Shown: positions 18,122 through 27,112 of the stretch, piece after piece | Position numbering within the stretch: position 1 is the stretch's first letter | Layout of the letters: each line of letters starts with the position of its first letter | Assembly (NCBI GenBank): GCA_002110465.1 | Contig: NEED01000022.1 | Span: 51,302-115,301 of the forward strand | Direction: 5' to 3' | Origin: an unicellular cyanobacterium SU2 | Lineage (GTDB): Bacteria; Cyanobacteriota; Cyanobacteriia; Cyanobacteriales; Microcystaceae | DNA length: 64,000 bases | Translations under genes and position numbers: made by a program | Notes under the pieces: generated by a model | Databases searched by the model: none | Told to the model about the DNA's origin: nothing | Seen by the model: the letters and a program-made list of their open reading frames with translations, nothing else

Positions 18122-19873
18122 ATGGAACTCAATCATCTTAAGCTTTGTGGATTTAAGCGTTTTGAAGAAGCTACTCTCAACACATCAGGTAAAGTAATTG
18201 CTATTCTCGGCCCTAATGAAGCAGGAAAAAGTTCTATGTTAGAAGCTTTACTTCATTTAAACAGCAATGATAGGTTTGATAGAGATCGTGAGTTAACAAG
18301 AAGCAAGAAATTTAATAACAATGATATTATTCTTAAGGCTGGTTTTATTCTTGATGATAATGATAAAGAAACAATATCTAATTTCGATAAAGAAAAGTCA
18401 GTTAAATGGTTTTACATAGAAAAAACTATTTACAGTGACTATTATAATTCACTACGAAAGTTTTCAATAGATCCTGAATTAAAAGTTCTGTCTGTCATGA
18501 AATGGATTCGGGATCCCAATCAAAAAGTACTAGATATATTGCAAAGTAATATACCGCAGTTTTTGCTCTTTACAAATCAAAATCGTAACCTTGAAACTTC
18601 TTTTGATATTAATAGATTTAGCAAAAACCATTCTTACAATCAGCCTCAAATCTCAGAAGCCTTAAATAATCTTTTAAAAGTAGCAAAATTAGATCCAGAC
18701 TTATTGTTATCTCTATCAGATACTTCAGATCCAAATATGATAGATTCCCTTACTAATAAGCTTAAAGAAGCGAATAATAGAATAAAAGAAATTTATCAAT
18801 TAAGTTGGTCTCAATCAAGCGTTTATCCAGAAATCCGTGTTAAGAATAAAACCTTAAATATATTCATAAGGGGTGAAGATAAAACTTATTTTAATTTTGA
18901 TCAAAGAAGTGCTGGATTAAAACAATTTATTGCTTTAATAAATTTTTTAGAAGTTAACAACATAACCCAAAAGAAGCCTAAACCTATTTTATTAATTGAT
19001 GAACCTGAGTTACATTTACATTACGATGCACAAGCAGATTTAATTGAGATGTTCAATAAACAGCAATTTGTATCAAAAATTATTTATACAACCCATTCAG
19101 TTGGATGTTTACCAGAAGATTTAGGGATAGGAGTCAAAATAGTTGCACCCCTAGAAGATAAAGGGGAAAGAAGCCAAATTTATAACAAATTTTGGTCTAT
19201 TGATTCACAGAAAAAAGGTGTTTCGACACGACCAGGATTTGTTCCACTTTTATTTAGAATGGGAGCGAGTCAATTAGCCTTTATGACACTTCGGAAAGCA
19301 GTCTTTGTTGAAGGTCCATCGGATATGTTATTGTTACCTACATTATTCCGTCAAGCTATTCAAAAAGACCACTTAGGATTTCAAATTGTACCAGGAATAT
19401 CAGAAACACCAAAACAAGAATATGGTTTACTAGAAAATCATGGGTCTAAAGTTGCTTTTTTAGTAGATAATGATACAGAAGGGAGCAGCTATGAAAAAAA
19501 ATTAAAACAAGCAGGAATTGATGAAAATAGAATCTTTAAATTACCAGACTGTAAAAATGCTCAAGTATTAGAGGACTATATTCGTAAAGATTTATATTTA
19601 GAAGCAATTAATAAACAAATACAGAAATTGAATTCTGATAATGATAATCAATCAATAGAAAAATTAGAAGATATTTCTAATATAAATCGTCCTAAAACAG
19701 TAAAACAATTGTATGGAAATAAACTAAAGAAAGTTGATATTGCTTATGAATTGTTAGACCTAGCTACCGAAGAAAGGCAAGAAATATTAATCGAAGATTC
19801 TGTTAAAAGTAAATTTCAAGAACTTTATAATCAAATCATTGAAGCTTTAAATGATTCACAATCAAATAGTTAA
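18122..19873 (+). CDS. OLD-family ATPase with TOPRIM nuclease domain
   Basis: A 583-residue protein. The N-terminal ABC/AAA-type ATPase has Walker A GPNEAGKSS (residues 30-38), an AGLKQFIALINFL signature-like segment near 270, Walker B LLIDEPELHLH near 289-299, and TTHS near 321. The C-terminal TOPRIM domain has the Mg-binding Glu in VEGPSD (about 396) and DND in FLVDNDTEG (about 448). This is the overcoming-lysogenization-defect (OLD) plan, shared by GajA and stand-alone phage-defence nucleases. No UvrD-type helicase (GajB) or reverse transcriptase is adjacent, so it is not Gabija or a retron. It is followed 17 bases later by a frameshifted Uma2 gene. Its A-rich codons differ from neighbours, hinting at acquisition. 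Confidence 0.88.
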   Translation: MELNHLKLCGFKRFEEATLNTSGKVIAILGPNEAGKSSMLEALLHLNSNDRFDRDRELTRSKKFNNNDIILKAGFILDDNDKETISNFDKEKSVKWFYIEKTIYSDYYNSLRKFSIDPELKVLSVMKWIRDPNQKVLDILQSNIPQFLLFTNQNRNLETSFDINRFSKNHSYNQPQISEALNNLLKVAKLDPDLLLSLSDTSDPNMIDSLTNKLKEANNRIKEIYQLSWSQSSVYPEIRVKNKTLNIFIRGEDKTYFNFDQRSAGLKQFIALINFLEVNNITQKKPKPILLIDEPELHLHYDAQADLIEMFNKQQFVSKIIYTTHSVGCLPEDLGIGVKIVAPLEDKGERSQIYNKFWSIDSQKKGVSTRPGFVPLLFRMGASQLAFMTLRKAVFVEGPSDMLLLPTLFRQAIQKDHLGFQIVPGISETPKQEYGLLENHGSKVAFLVDNDTEGSSYEKKLKQAGIDENRIFKLPDCKNAQVLEDYIRKDLYLEAINKQIQKLNSDNDNQSIEKLEDISNINRPKTVKQLYGNKLKKVDIAYELLDLATEERQEILIEDSVKSKFQELYNQIIEALNDSQSNS

Positions 19874-19890
19874 AAACTGAACATATATCA

Positions 19891-20452
19891 ATGGTAAACA
19901 TAATCTCCAAACCGATAACATTACAAGAATTTCTGAAACTACCAGAAACTAAACCTGCTAGTGAATATATTAATGGAGAAATCATTCAAAAACCGATGCC
20001 AAAGGGACGACATAGCCGTTTACAAGAAAAACTCTGCGCTACTATTAATCAAGTTACAGAAGACGCAAAAATTGCCTATGCTTTCCCAGAGTTAAGATGT
20101 ACTTTCGGAGGACGTTCTATCGTTCCAGATGTAGCCGTTTTTCAGTGGAAAAATATACCCTTTACTGCTGAAGGTAACGTCCCTGATAACTTTAATCTTC
20201 CTCCAGACTGGACAATTGAAATTCTATCCCCTGAACAGCGTCCTAATAAAGTTTTAGGTAATATTCTTCATTGCTTAGAACATGGCAGTCAACTAGGTTG
20301 GTTTATTGACCCAGATGATTCTGAGTATTTTGTGTTTAAAACCCCAACAACAACCCGTATTATGTGAGGGTGAGCAAACTTTAATTATTTTACCTGATCT
20401 AACATTAAATCTTACTGCAAATCAAGTATTTAATTGGTTGAAAATGGGATAA
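19891..20452 (+). pseudogene. Uma2 family nuclease with a frameshift near the 3' end
   Basis: From ATG 19891 a Uma2/DUF820 protein runs for 158 residues (ASEYINGEIIQKPMPKGRHS, RCTFGGRSIVPDVAVF, PDWTIEILSPEQRPNKVL, HGSQLGWFIDP) and ends early in TPTTTRIM. One frame over, from the TTTAAAACCCC run near 20335-20345, the normal family ending is intact (PQQQPVLCEGEQTLIIL ... NWLKMG) to a TAA at 20450-20452. One extra base in the A/C run explains this. The nuclease-fold core is before the break, so residual activity is possible. It lies 17 bases after the OLD gene and is probably co-transcribed. Confidence 0.8.
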
Positions 20453-20468
20453 TTGACTTAACTTTTAA

Positions 20469-21026
20469 TTAAAATAAAAAAGGAAAAACTTTCGTTAACA
20501 ATTCAGCCGAAGCATAATTGATAAACCAATATTCATTAGGATTATCTTCTATATCCAAAGCATAATTTAATCGTTCCTCTATTGCTTTTTTATCATGTTT
20601 ATCAAGTTGTCCAATGCGGGTTATCCAATTACCTTCTAAATCTTTCAAACAATTAATATCAATGGTTATAATTTGATGAGTAAGGGCATATAATTTTTGT
20701 TCTAGACTATTCCGAGAAGTAGCATTAATTGGATAAGTTATTGGTAAACCTGTATAGGTTTCTTGAGAGTTTAAAGCAATTGCTGTAAAGGTTTGAATCT
20801 CATCAGATTCAATTTTGAACTTACCCTGTTCCCAAAAAAGATAGGGATGTTCTCCGTTAAATATTTGACTCGTATCAGGAATTAAATTACAAGAAATTGT
20901 TTTACATTTTAATTCTTCTGGTTTCTCTAAATCATAAAAATGAATATGCCCTAATTGACAACTTAAAAACACTCGCTGAGGATTAATTAAATAAATCCAA
21001 CCTTGTCTTGGTTTCATTCCTGACAT
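20469..21026 (-). CDS. MazF/PemK-like protein, probable toxin of a Panacea TA pair
   Basis: A 185-residue protein. MKPRQGWIYLINPQR at the start and the later block TAIALNSQETYTGLPITYPIN ... LTHQIITIDINCLKD ... IGQLDKHDKKAIEERLNYAL follow the order of a MazF/PemK fold (an initial GxIY strand, a variable middle, then QIxTIDxxxL and a final helix). MazF proteins are ribosome-dependent or free mRNA endoribonucleases. The middle is longer than usual and the assignment rests on motif order only. It lies 103 bases downstream of a Panacea (DUF4065) gene, the expected antitoxin. The gap holds a short A-rich AAAAGCAAAAGACAAAAAGC repeat. Confidence 0.6.
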   Translation of the reverse strand: MSGMKPRQGWIYLINPQRVFLSCQLGHIHFYDLEKPEELKCKTISCNLIPDTSQIFNGEHPYLFWEQGKFKIESDEIQTFTAIALNSQETYTGLPITYPINATSRNSLEQKLYALTHQIITIDINCLKDLEGNWITRIGQLDKHDKKAIEERLNYALDIEDNPNEYWFINYASAELLTKVFPFLF

Positions 21027-21129
21027 AAACTACACCGCTACGCGAAAGGTAAAAAGCAAAAGACAAAAAGCAAAAATAAGCTATGAGAGTATTTTAGCTT
21101 ATAGAGATATCTTCACCTTAATCCATAGT

Positions 21130-21615
21130 TTAATATCTTAAATTTTTTAATAACTTTTCTCGTTCCTTTTGAAGATTTAATGGTAATTTATTTTCGGGTT
21201 GATGAATATCTTTAACCGCTTGTATTGGTTCAGTATGAGAAATATAATTTGATAATTGATTAAACCGACTTTGATTAATTCCTGCCCATTCTCTTCTAAT
21301 ATTATCAAGAATCAGTTTAAGCCCTCTAGGAAAATTCAGGTTTTTTACCAGATCTAGTTCCATGTTTGGTTTAATCAGCGTTAAAGTTTCTTGTGAGTCT
21401 AGAAGAATTTCTTTTTCTTGCATTTGATGCAAAATGTGATCAATCTCCTCACTCCAGGGACTATTATGATAATAATACCAATGTACCTGAGTTAATTGTT
21501 TTCCTGACCATTTCACAGAATAAAGATCAGCTAAATACAAAAATTTGACTAGCTGATTTTTGGTAATATAACCTTTTGTCTCATAAACAAAATATTGAAT
21601 GAGATTCTTTAACAT
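21130..21615 (-). CDS. Panacea (DUF4065) domain protein, probable antitoxin
   Basis: A 161-residue protein whose first 110 residues match the Panacea/DUF4065 domain: NLIQYFVYETKGYITKNQLVKFLYLADLYSVKW, HWYYYHNSPWSEEIDHIL, and a short beta/helical end. Panacea proteins are versatile antitoxins (related to SocA) found with many different toxins. It lies upstream of the MazF-like gene on the same strand, fitting antitoxin-first order. The start ATG 21615 puts the domain at residue 1. The N-terminal family match is good; its pairing is an inference from position. Confidence 0.75.
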   Translation of the reverse strand: MLKNLIQYFVYETKGYITKNQLVKFLYLADLYSVKWSGKQLTQVHWYYYHNSPWSEEIDHILHQMQEKEILLDSQETLTLIKPNMELDLVKNLNFPRGLKLILDNIRREWAGINQSRFNQLSNYISHTEPIQAVKDIHQPENKLPLNLQKEREKLLKNLRY

Positions 21616-21666
21616 TATTTCTTATTAAAATCCTTATCAATTCTAAATTCTAAGTTCTTCTTGCCC

Positions 21667-23130
21667 CTACTCCAAAAAAGTTTTAACCGTACCATTAGGA
21701 CTCAAAACTAAGCGAATGGTTTGATTTCCTGAGACATCAAGAGTAGAAACAAAAGCACTACCAGGGTTAGGAATTCCTGCTTGTGGGTAATAAAGGGTAG
21801 CTGCTTTCCCCAAAGGAACCGCCTGTTTTAAGGAACCATCAGACTGAACAATTAGACGATATTCGAGAGTTTGAGCCAGATTTTCTGGAGGTTGCCATCG
21901 TTGTTGAAAATATTGTCTAGCTTCTGCTACTTGGGGAATGGCATCAAGGAGAGTCATTTGAGGAGTCGGTTTAGGGGAAATGGGTTGATCTTGGGATAAA
22001 GGGTTATTAATGGGGGTTTCAGGGCGTTGTTCATCAGGCGATCGCCCAGCTAAAGACTTAGCTTGTAGGGGAGGAGGCGCAGGGATACCAGGAATTGAAC
22101 GAATACGATTCGCCACTGTTACAGGAGAAGACGGCATGATCATAGAGGTTCCTGGTACAGGAAGGGTAAGAAGATCCTCTGGCGGAGGTTGGTTAGGGAC
22201 TTGATAGTTATTGTTAGCCGTTGAGGGTTGTGGGGGGGCTGGAGGAACTACAGGAGGAGGCGGCAACACTGAGGGAGTTGGTGGTTTAATGTCAGTAGAT
22301 GGATTACGAGGGGGTGGGGTAGCTGCCCTAATCTTTTCAGGAGGTGGTAAGGGATCTTTCGTCGCTAACATTGGGGCGAGAGACGGAGAAGGGATTGGAC
22401 CTGTTGGTGGAGGGGGAACCGGCGGCAAGACATCCAAAAAAGATAAGGTCTGTTCTGTCTCATCTTGATCTTGAATAAGAGACACACCAGTGGGGTTGAA
22501 TTTTTCAAACCATTTTAGCCCTACCGTCGGAATAGCAATAGCTAATAAGGCAACCACCGCAGCCCCACTCCACACCCAAAGTCCTTTACGTCGAGGAGAA
22601 CTCTCCGAAGAAGATAAAACCGTGAGATCTTCTTGATAGTCTTCTAAGGCGTTGAGCAAATCAAACAGTTGGGAGGAACTCAAACTAACCAAAGAATGAC
22701 TGGCTTTAGTTTCTAAGGAACCCAACCGAAGCTCATGGCTTAAAAACCCTTTAGGCTGTAATGAGGGGGGTGAACTGAAGTTGTCTACCTCTTTTGTTGA
22801 AGGGGATGAAGAAGATAGTTTAGCCAAACAGGCAGTTTCTTCAAGGGGAGACTGATGAGTAACAGTCAAACAATTCACGGTTTGATGGAGAAGATTTTGG
22901 GTATAAGAAGCTACTACATCCGATAAAACTTCTAATTGAGGGAGATCTCCTTGAAGGGTTACTTGTTGCTCTTCTAACAGTCTCGGATCATCAAAATGCA
23001 GCACAAAGTTTAACTCTTTGAGGGAAGCTTCTTCTCGCCAACGGGATAAGCCGGCGCGTTTGTCCCACAATTCTAGGGTACAGGTGGGAGGAGTGTAGCG
23101 TCGGACAGGAGTATTGTTAAATAGTTTCAT
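21667..23130 (-). CDS. DUF4335 protein with proline-rich linker
   Basis: A 487-residue cyanobacterial protein. Residues 1-85 (PVRRYTPPTCTLELWDK, FVLHFDDPRLLEEQQV) are the DUF4335 signature. A single membrane segment (GLWVWSGAAVVALLAIAIPTV, about 183-203) is followed by a long Pro-rich region (about 235-390) and a C-terminal domain (YRLIVQSDGSLKQAVPLG) resembling an envelope-spanning protein's periplasmic end. This suggests a TonB-like topology: cytoplasmic N-terminus, one membrane pass, Pro-rich periplasmic arm. It is near a DUF3038 gene, the usual cyanobacterial neighbour. Function is unknown. Confidence 0.8.
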   Translation of the reverse strand: MKLFNNTPVRRYTPPTCTLELWDKRAGLSRWREEASLKELNFVLHFDDPRLLEEQQVTLQGDLPQLEVLSDVVASYTQNLLHQTVNCLTVTHQSPLEETACLAKLSSSSPSTKEVDNFSSPPSLQPKGFLSHELRLGSLETKASHSLVSLSSSQLFDLLNALEDYQEDLTVLSSSESSPRRKGLWVWSGAAVVALLAIAIPTVGLKWFEKFNPTGVSLIQDQDETEQTLSFLDVLPPVPPPPTGPIPSPSLAPMLATKDPLPPPEKIRAATPPPRNPSTDIKPPTPSVLPPPPVVPPAPPQPSTANNNYQVPNQPPPEDLLTLPVPGTSMIMPSSPVTVANRIRSIPGIPAPPPLQAKSLAGRSPDEQRPETPINNPLSQDQPISPKPTPQMTLLDAIPQVAEARQYFQQRWQPPENLAQTLEYRLIVQSDGSLKQAVPLGKAATLYYPQAGIPNPGSAFVSTLDVSGNQTIRLVLSPNGTVKTFLE

Positions 23131-23201
23131 AAAATAAATAGAAATAGGGTGAAAAAAGAAATAAATGTTATATTTTGGCTTATTGATTCGGACAGCTTTA
23201 A

Positions 23202-23663
23202 TTAAAAGCCAAACAGACGAGGAACGTAAAATTCTTGACCCGTATCGGGGTGGGCTACTGAGAGCCGAAAGTCTTTCCCCCGTGGATAGTGATCAATGGC
23301 TTGTTGTACTATGGTTGTTCTGAGGGCTTTGGCACATTCATTAAAATAGTGTTCTGCGATAGTCTTGGGGGTATCTGCTCTGAAATACGCCTGTTTCATT
23401 TGTTCAGCGAGAGTTTTCGTCGAATGCCAAGAAACTGAGTCAGAAGGAAACTCGAAATATGTCCAAGCTGCCATTTCATCAGGGTTAGCAAGTATTGGAG
23501 AGCTATCAATTTCTTGTTGGGTAAGGACTCCAAAGCTCAGATGTCCGCTCCAGGGGTGACAGTCAATGGCGATCATTCTTAATGGCTGTAAAGAAAATTC
23601 TTCTTGTCGCTCTGCTAAAACTGCACTGATGGCGATCGCTAACTCCTTAACCCAAATAGACAT
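23202..23663 (-). CDS. Conserved hypothetical protein
   Basis: A 153-residue soluble protein (MSIWVKELAIAISAVLAERQ ... IAIDCHPWSGHLSFGVLTQQEI ... YFNECAKALRTTIVQQAI ... FYVPRLFGF). Not assigned to a family. ATG 23663 is chosen over a TTG at 23684, which only adds a short basic extension. It lies between the DUF4335 and DUF3038 genes on the same strand (about 70- and 100-base gaps) and may be in their operon. Confidence 0.65.
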   Translation of the reverse strand: MSIWVKELAIAISAVLAERQEEFSLQPLRMIAIDCHPWSGHLSFGVLTQQEIDSSPILANPDEMAAWTYFEFPSDSVSWHSTKTLAEQMKQAYFRADTPKTIAEHYFNECAKALRTTIVQQAIDHYPRGKDFRLSVAHPDTGQEFYVPRLFGF

Positions 23664-23760
23664 TGTTTTGATTCTAACTCGCAATTTTATGGTGTTTATC
23701 CGAAAAAGAATGGTTATTTATTTAGTAATGTTTGACTAGCATTCCTCTTTAACTTTAATC

Positions 23761-24348
23761 CTAACGGGTGTAATCCAACATGGCTAACCAGAGACGACGA
23801 TGACCATTCGTTGCACTGTAGAAGAGTAAATCCACTAAGAGTTTAAAGGCTAATTTTGATAACTGGGAAGACTCAAGACGTTGATTTTCAGACACATTTG
23901 CTTGATAAAGCCCCTTAAACTTATCGAAATAATCTCTCAGTAAGGCAAGTCTCAACGGATCTTTGTTTTGAGCGGTCATCTGTTCTAAGAGGGTGACAGC
24001 ACGACGGATAAATTCTTGATTTTGTTGGCATAAATAGCAAATAATAACAATTAGTGAGCGCGCTTCTTCTACTTTTAATGGATTCGAGGATGTTTGACTT
24101 TCTTGGGTTTCTAGAGACTGTCTCTGTTCCCATAGGAGCCAATGTTGAATCATGGTCGTCTGTAAGCTTAGTTCAGTAGCCACTTCCACTAAACTATCAC
24201 GATGAAGATTGATTAGGGCTTCTAACCCTAGCAAGATTAAATCTAAATGGGTTTGAATCTGGTTAAGTTGGTCTGGAGTAGGAACATTAGTTAGAGGAAA
24301 TTCTTCCCAACTGGTTACGGATGCACTCATTTCGACAGTAGGAGACAT
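23761..24348 (-). CDS. DUF3038 family protein
   Basis: A 195-residue all-helical protein of the cyanobacterial DUF3038 family (QLNQIQTHLDLILLGLEALI, PLRLALLRDYFDKFKGLY, KLAFKLLVDLLFYSATNGHRRLW). DUF3038 and DUF4335 genes usually occur together and are here on the same strand. ATG 24348 is preferred over the TTG at 24402 because GGAGGA lies 11 bases before it. Function is unknown. Confidence 0.82.
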   Translation of the reverse strand: MSPTVEMSASVTSWEEFPLTNVPTPDQLNQIQTHLDLILLGLEALINLHRDSLVEVATELSLQTTMIQHWLLWEQRQSLETQESQTSSNPLKVEEARSLIVIICYLCQQNQEFIRRAVTLLEQMTAQNKDPLRLALLRDYFDKFKGLYQANVSENQRLESSQLSKLAFKLLVDLLFYSATNGHRRLWLAMLDYTR

Positions 24349-24517
24349 TGATTGAGTTTTCCTCCATGGTAAATTATCAATGTTGTAGCATAGGTTAGCC
24401 AAACTATTTTAAATAAACTGGCTCATCGGGCGATCGCCTAATTCTTAACTAATTTAATCATCGGATTAATTATTAAACTAAAGTAATCTCAGATATTCAG
24501 CAATTGGAAATAAGGTA

Positions 24518-26083
24518 ATGAGTTTAGAATCTGCAGCTGATGTAACGATCAAAGCTAATCTCGAACAATTTTTAGTGGTTTTGTCTGTTTCTTTGAGTGT
24601 GGCGACTATCTCTCGTATTGTTCCTTGGATTCGTCAAATTCCCTATACGCTTCTCCTCGTAATTGTCGGATTGGCGTTAGCTTTTGTGGATGTGCGTTTA
24701 GTCAGTCTTTCTCCTGAATTAATCCTCGAAATTTTTCTCCCGCCCCTATTATTTGAAGCCGCTTGGAATATTCGTTGGCGTGAGTTAAAAACTAATTGGG
24801 TTCCTATTGTTCTTTTTGCTGTGTTTGGGGTGATCATTTCTATTGTTGGTATCTCCTTAGCCCTCAGTCAATTTACGACTTTATCCTTAGCAACTGCTTT
24901 ATTAGTCGGCGCAAGTTTATCAGCGACTGATCCGGTTTCTGTGGTGGCTTTGTTTAGAGAATTAGGAGCTAGTAAAAAGTTAACAATTCTCATGGAAGGG
25001 GAAAGTCTTTTTAATGATGGGGTAGCAGTTGTTGCTTTTTTATTATTGGTTGGTATTCCCTTGGGAACGGATGTTTTTTCTCTCCCTGATACCATTGCAA
25101 GTTTCTGTTCTTTTGTAGGAATTGGGATTGGGATTGGTTGTTTAGTAGGGTTTGGTATTTCTTATCTTACTCAACGGTTTGATATTCCCTTAGTAGAACA
25201 ATCTTTAACCCTAGTTTCTGCCTATGGAACCTATTTAATGACGGAAGAATTAAATGGCTCTGGGGTTATTGGCGTTGTAACTGTTGGCATTATTTTAGGA
25301 AATTTTGGTTCTCGAATTGGCATGAATCCTCGCACTCGGTTATTAGTTTCTGAGTTTTGGGATTTCTTGGCTTTCTTTGTTAATTCTATTGTGTTTTTGT
25401 TGATTGGCGATCAAATCCGTTTTGATAGTTTAAATGAGCATCTAGGATTAATTGGAATTGCAATTATTGCTGTGGTTATTACTCGGCTATTGGGAATCTT
25501 TGGGTTAGGACAAATCAGTAATTTTCTGACGGATAATCCTATTGGATTAAAAGAAAAAACTGTGCTTTGGTGGGGCGGTTTACGGGGATCGGTTTCGATT
25601 GCCTTGGCCTTAAGTGTTCCTAATTTATTACCAGGTAGACAAGAGATTATTGACACCGTATTTGGGGTGGTTCTATTTACCCTATTAGTTCAAGGATTAA
25701 CAACCCAATGGGTACTCAAACAACTCGATATGATTGGTGATCAACCAATTCGTCAAGAATATTCTGAATTATTAGCCCGTCGTGTTGCCCTAAAAAGAGT
25801 TTTAGACTATTTAGAACAATTAGAAAATTCACCTGATATAGAACCAGAATTTTATCGTTATAAACAGGAAATGGTAAAACAACAATTACAGAGTATTGAA
25901 GAGGACATAAAAAAATTGCAGCGAGAATATCCTCAACTTCAATCCTTTGCGAGGGAACGATTACAAGAAACTCTTTTAGATATTGAAGCGGATACCTATG
26001 CTGAATTTATTCGTGGTGGAAAATTGGCGGAAAACTTATCCCCTGTCTTGCAAGAAATTTTAGTGGAATCTCAAGATTCCTAA
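24518..26083 (+). CDS. nhaP: Na+/H+ antiporter, CPA1 (NhaP) family
   Basis: A 521-residue membrane antiporter exchanging Na+ (or other cations) for H+. About twelve hydrophobic segments end near residue 415. CPA1 signatures are ATDPVSVVALFRELG (about 146-160) and EGESLFNDGVAVVAFLL (about 168-184), with GGLRGSVSIALALSVP near 350. The hydrophilic tail of about 100 residues (LARRVALKRVLDYLEQ ... ) is typical of cyanobacterial NhaP/NhaS1 proteins, where it affects ion preference. It supports salt and pH tolerance. The ATG at 24518 follows AAGGTA. Monocistronic. Confidence 0.93.
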   Translation: MSLESAADVTIKANLEQFLVVLSVSLSVATISRIVPWIRQIPYTLLLVIVGLALAFVDVRLVSLSPELILEIFLPPLLFEAAWNIRWRELKTNWVPIVLFAVFGVIISIVGISLALSQFTTLSLATALLVGASLSATDPVSVVALFRELGASKKLTILMEGESLFNDGVAVVAFLLLVGIPLGTDVFSLPDTIASFCSFVGIGIGIGCLVGFGISYLTQRFDIPLVEQSLTLVSAYGTYLMTEELNGSGVIGVVTVGIILGNFGSRIGMNPRTRLLVSEFWDFLAFFVNSIVFLLIGDQIRFDSLNEHLGLIGIAIIAVVITRLLGIFGLGQISNFLTDNPIGLKEKTVLWWGGLRGSVSIALALSVPNLLPGRQEIIDTVFGVVLFTLLVQGLTTQWVLKQLDMIGDQPIRQEYSELLARRVALKRVLDYLEQLENSPDIEPEFYRYKQEMVKQQLQSIEEDIKKLQREYPQLQSFARERLQETLLDIEADTYAEFIRGGKLAENLSPVLQEILVESQDS

Positions 26084-26136
26084 ACAGTAGCTAATTGTCG
26101 TCAAAATATTGATAAACTACAAAGGAGATTAAATAC

Positions 26137-26373
26137 ATGACAACCACATATAATACATCATTCGAGAGATTAGAAGTATTTCTCAACGAATATCAACCGC
26201 AACTAGAAAAAGCGATAAATGCTATTAAAATTTTGAAAACCACCGATCCTAATTCTGAAGAATTTTCTCAACCACTAGCTGATCTTCATGTTTGTTCTAC
26301 GATACTTGAACCTTATTCAGAAGGAATTGTTGAGGTGATCGATCAATTTACTGAAGATAGGCCCGACGATTAA
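26137..26373 (+). CDS. Small conserved acidic protein
   Basis: A 78-residue acidic helical protein (TSFERLEVFLNEYQPQLEKAINAIKILKTTDPNSEEF ... VEVIDQFTEDRPDD). A good ribosome binding site (AAAGGAGATTAAATAC) precedes the ATG. Not assigned to a family. It is 53 bases after the antiporter gene, so it may share its transcript. Confidence 0.65.
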   Translation: MTTTYNTSFERLEVFLNEYQPQLEKAINAIKILKTTDPNSEEFSQPLADLHVCSTILEPYSEGIVEVIDQFTEDRPDD

Positions 26374-26537
26374 AAAATACACAAGAATCTACGATCATTA
26401 CATACACATTGTCATGATGAAAAGATCTCAGACAATCAACCAGAGAAAAATAAAGTTATTTTTATTGTTTATATTGTGATGCTAGAGCAATTATTCCGCT
26501 ATAATCAGCCTCAGTCAGAATTGTCAATAAAGTAAAG

Positions 26538-26828
26538 ATGAATAAAGAAGATCTCGTCAACATGATTGCTGCCAAAACTCGTATGACTAAAAAAGATACG
26601 AGTCATATTCTCGATGCGCTCACAGAAACCATTATGGACACCGTTGCGTCAGGGGATAAAGTTGTCTTAGTTGGGTTTGGAACCTTTGAACCGAGAGACC
26701 GGAAAGAACGCAAAGGAATGAATCCACAAACTGGACAACCCATAACCATTCCCGCTACAACTGTTCCAGCTTTCTCGGCGGGCAAGGTATTTAAAGAACA
26801 GGTGGTCAACCCCGAAACAACGACATAA
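26538..26828 (+). CDS. hup: HU family DNA-binding protein
   Basis: A 96-residue HU protein, the nucleoid-associated dimer that bends DNA non-specifically. Family marks: MNKEDLVNMIAAKTRMTKKD, GDKVVLVGFGTFEPRDRKER, the intercalating arm GMNPQTGQPITIPATTVPAF, and SAGKVFKEQV. Length is as expected. Monocistronic, with a 160-base upstream spacer. Confidence 0.95.
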   Translation: MNKEDLVNMIAAKTRMTKKDTSHILDALTETIMDTVASGDKVVLVGFGTFEPRDRKERKGMNPQTGQPITIPATTVPAFSAGKVFKEQVVNPETTT

Positions 26829-27112
26829 TATTCTTCCAAAGTATCTCGAACAAGTTCTAGTGTTTGGTATCACGGCTAGACTCTCTAGGGTAAGATTTCA
26901 TGGTTACATTCGGTGTAATCTAATCAATCATTATCTGTTAGAGAATCTGTCTAATTTTCTTTGAACTTTCTTAGTGTCATACCATATTGCCAGACCCGAT
27001 AATCAATCCTAAAGGAATATTGTTGGGTCTTCCTCAGTTTAAATCTTCGGAAATGATTCCTATTTGGTAGAAGTTCCATATACTATCAGAAACTTTAGCA
27101 TTTTGATGGTAA
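26829..27112. other. Spacer after hup
   Basis: No coding frame or RNA gene seen. TTAGAGAATCTGTCT near 26939-26953 resembles part of the IS1-type end (GAATCTGT) but lacks the rest, so I do not call it an element. Confidence 0.3.

Noticed and set aside
18122..20452. OLD gene considered as a Gabija system
   Set aside because: No UvrD-type helicase (GajB) follows; the next gene is a Uma2 nuclease.
22211..22468. Gly-rich open frame on the plus strand
   Set aside because: Antisense of the Pro-rich linker of the DUF4335 gene; composition is a by-product of Pro codons.
26939..26953. GAGAATCTGTCT considered as a third IS1 end
   Set aside because: Only the short GAATCTGT core matches; no second end or InsA sequence is near.
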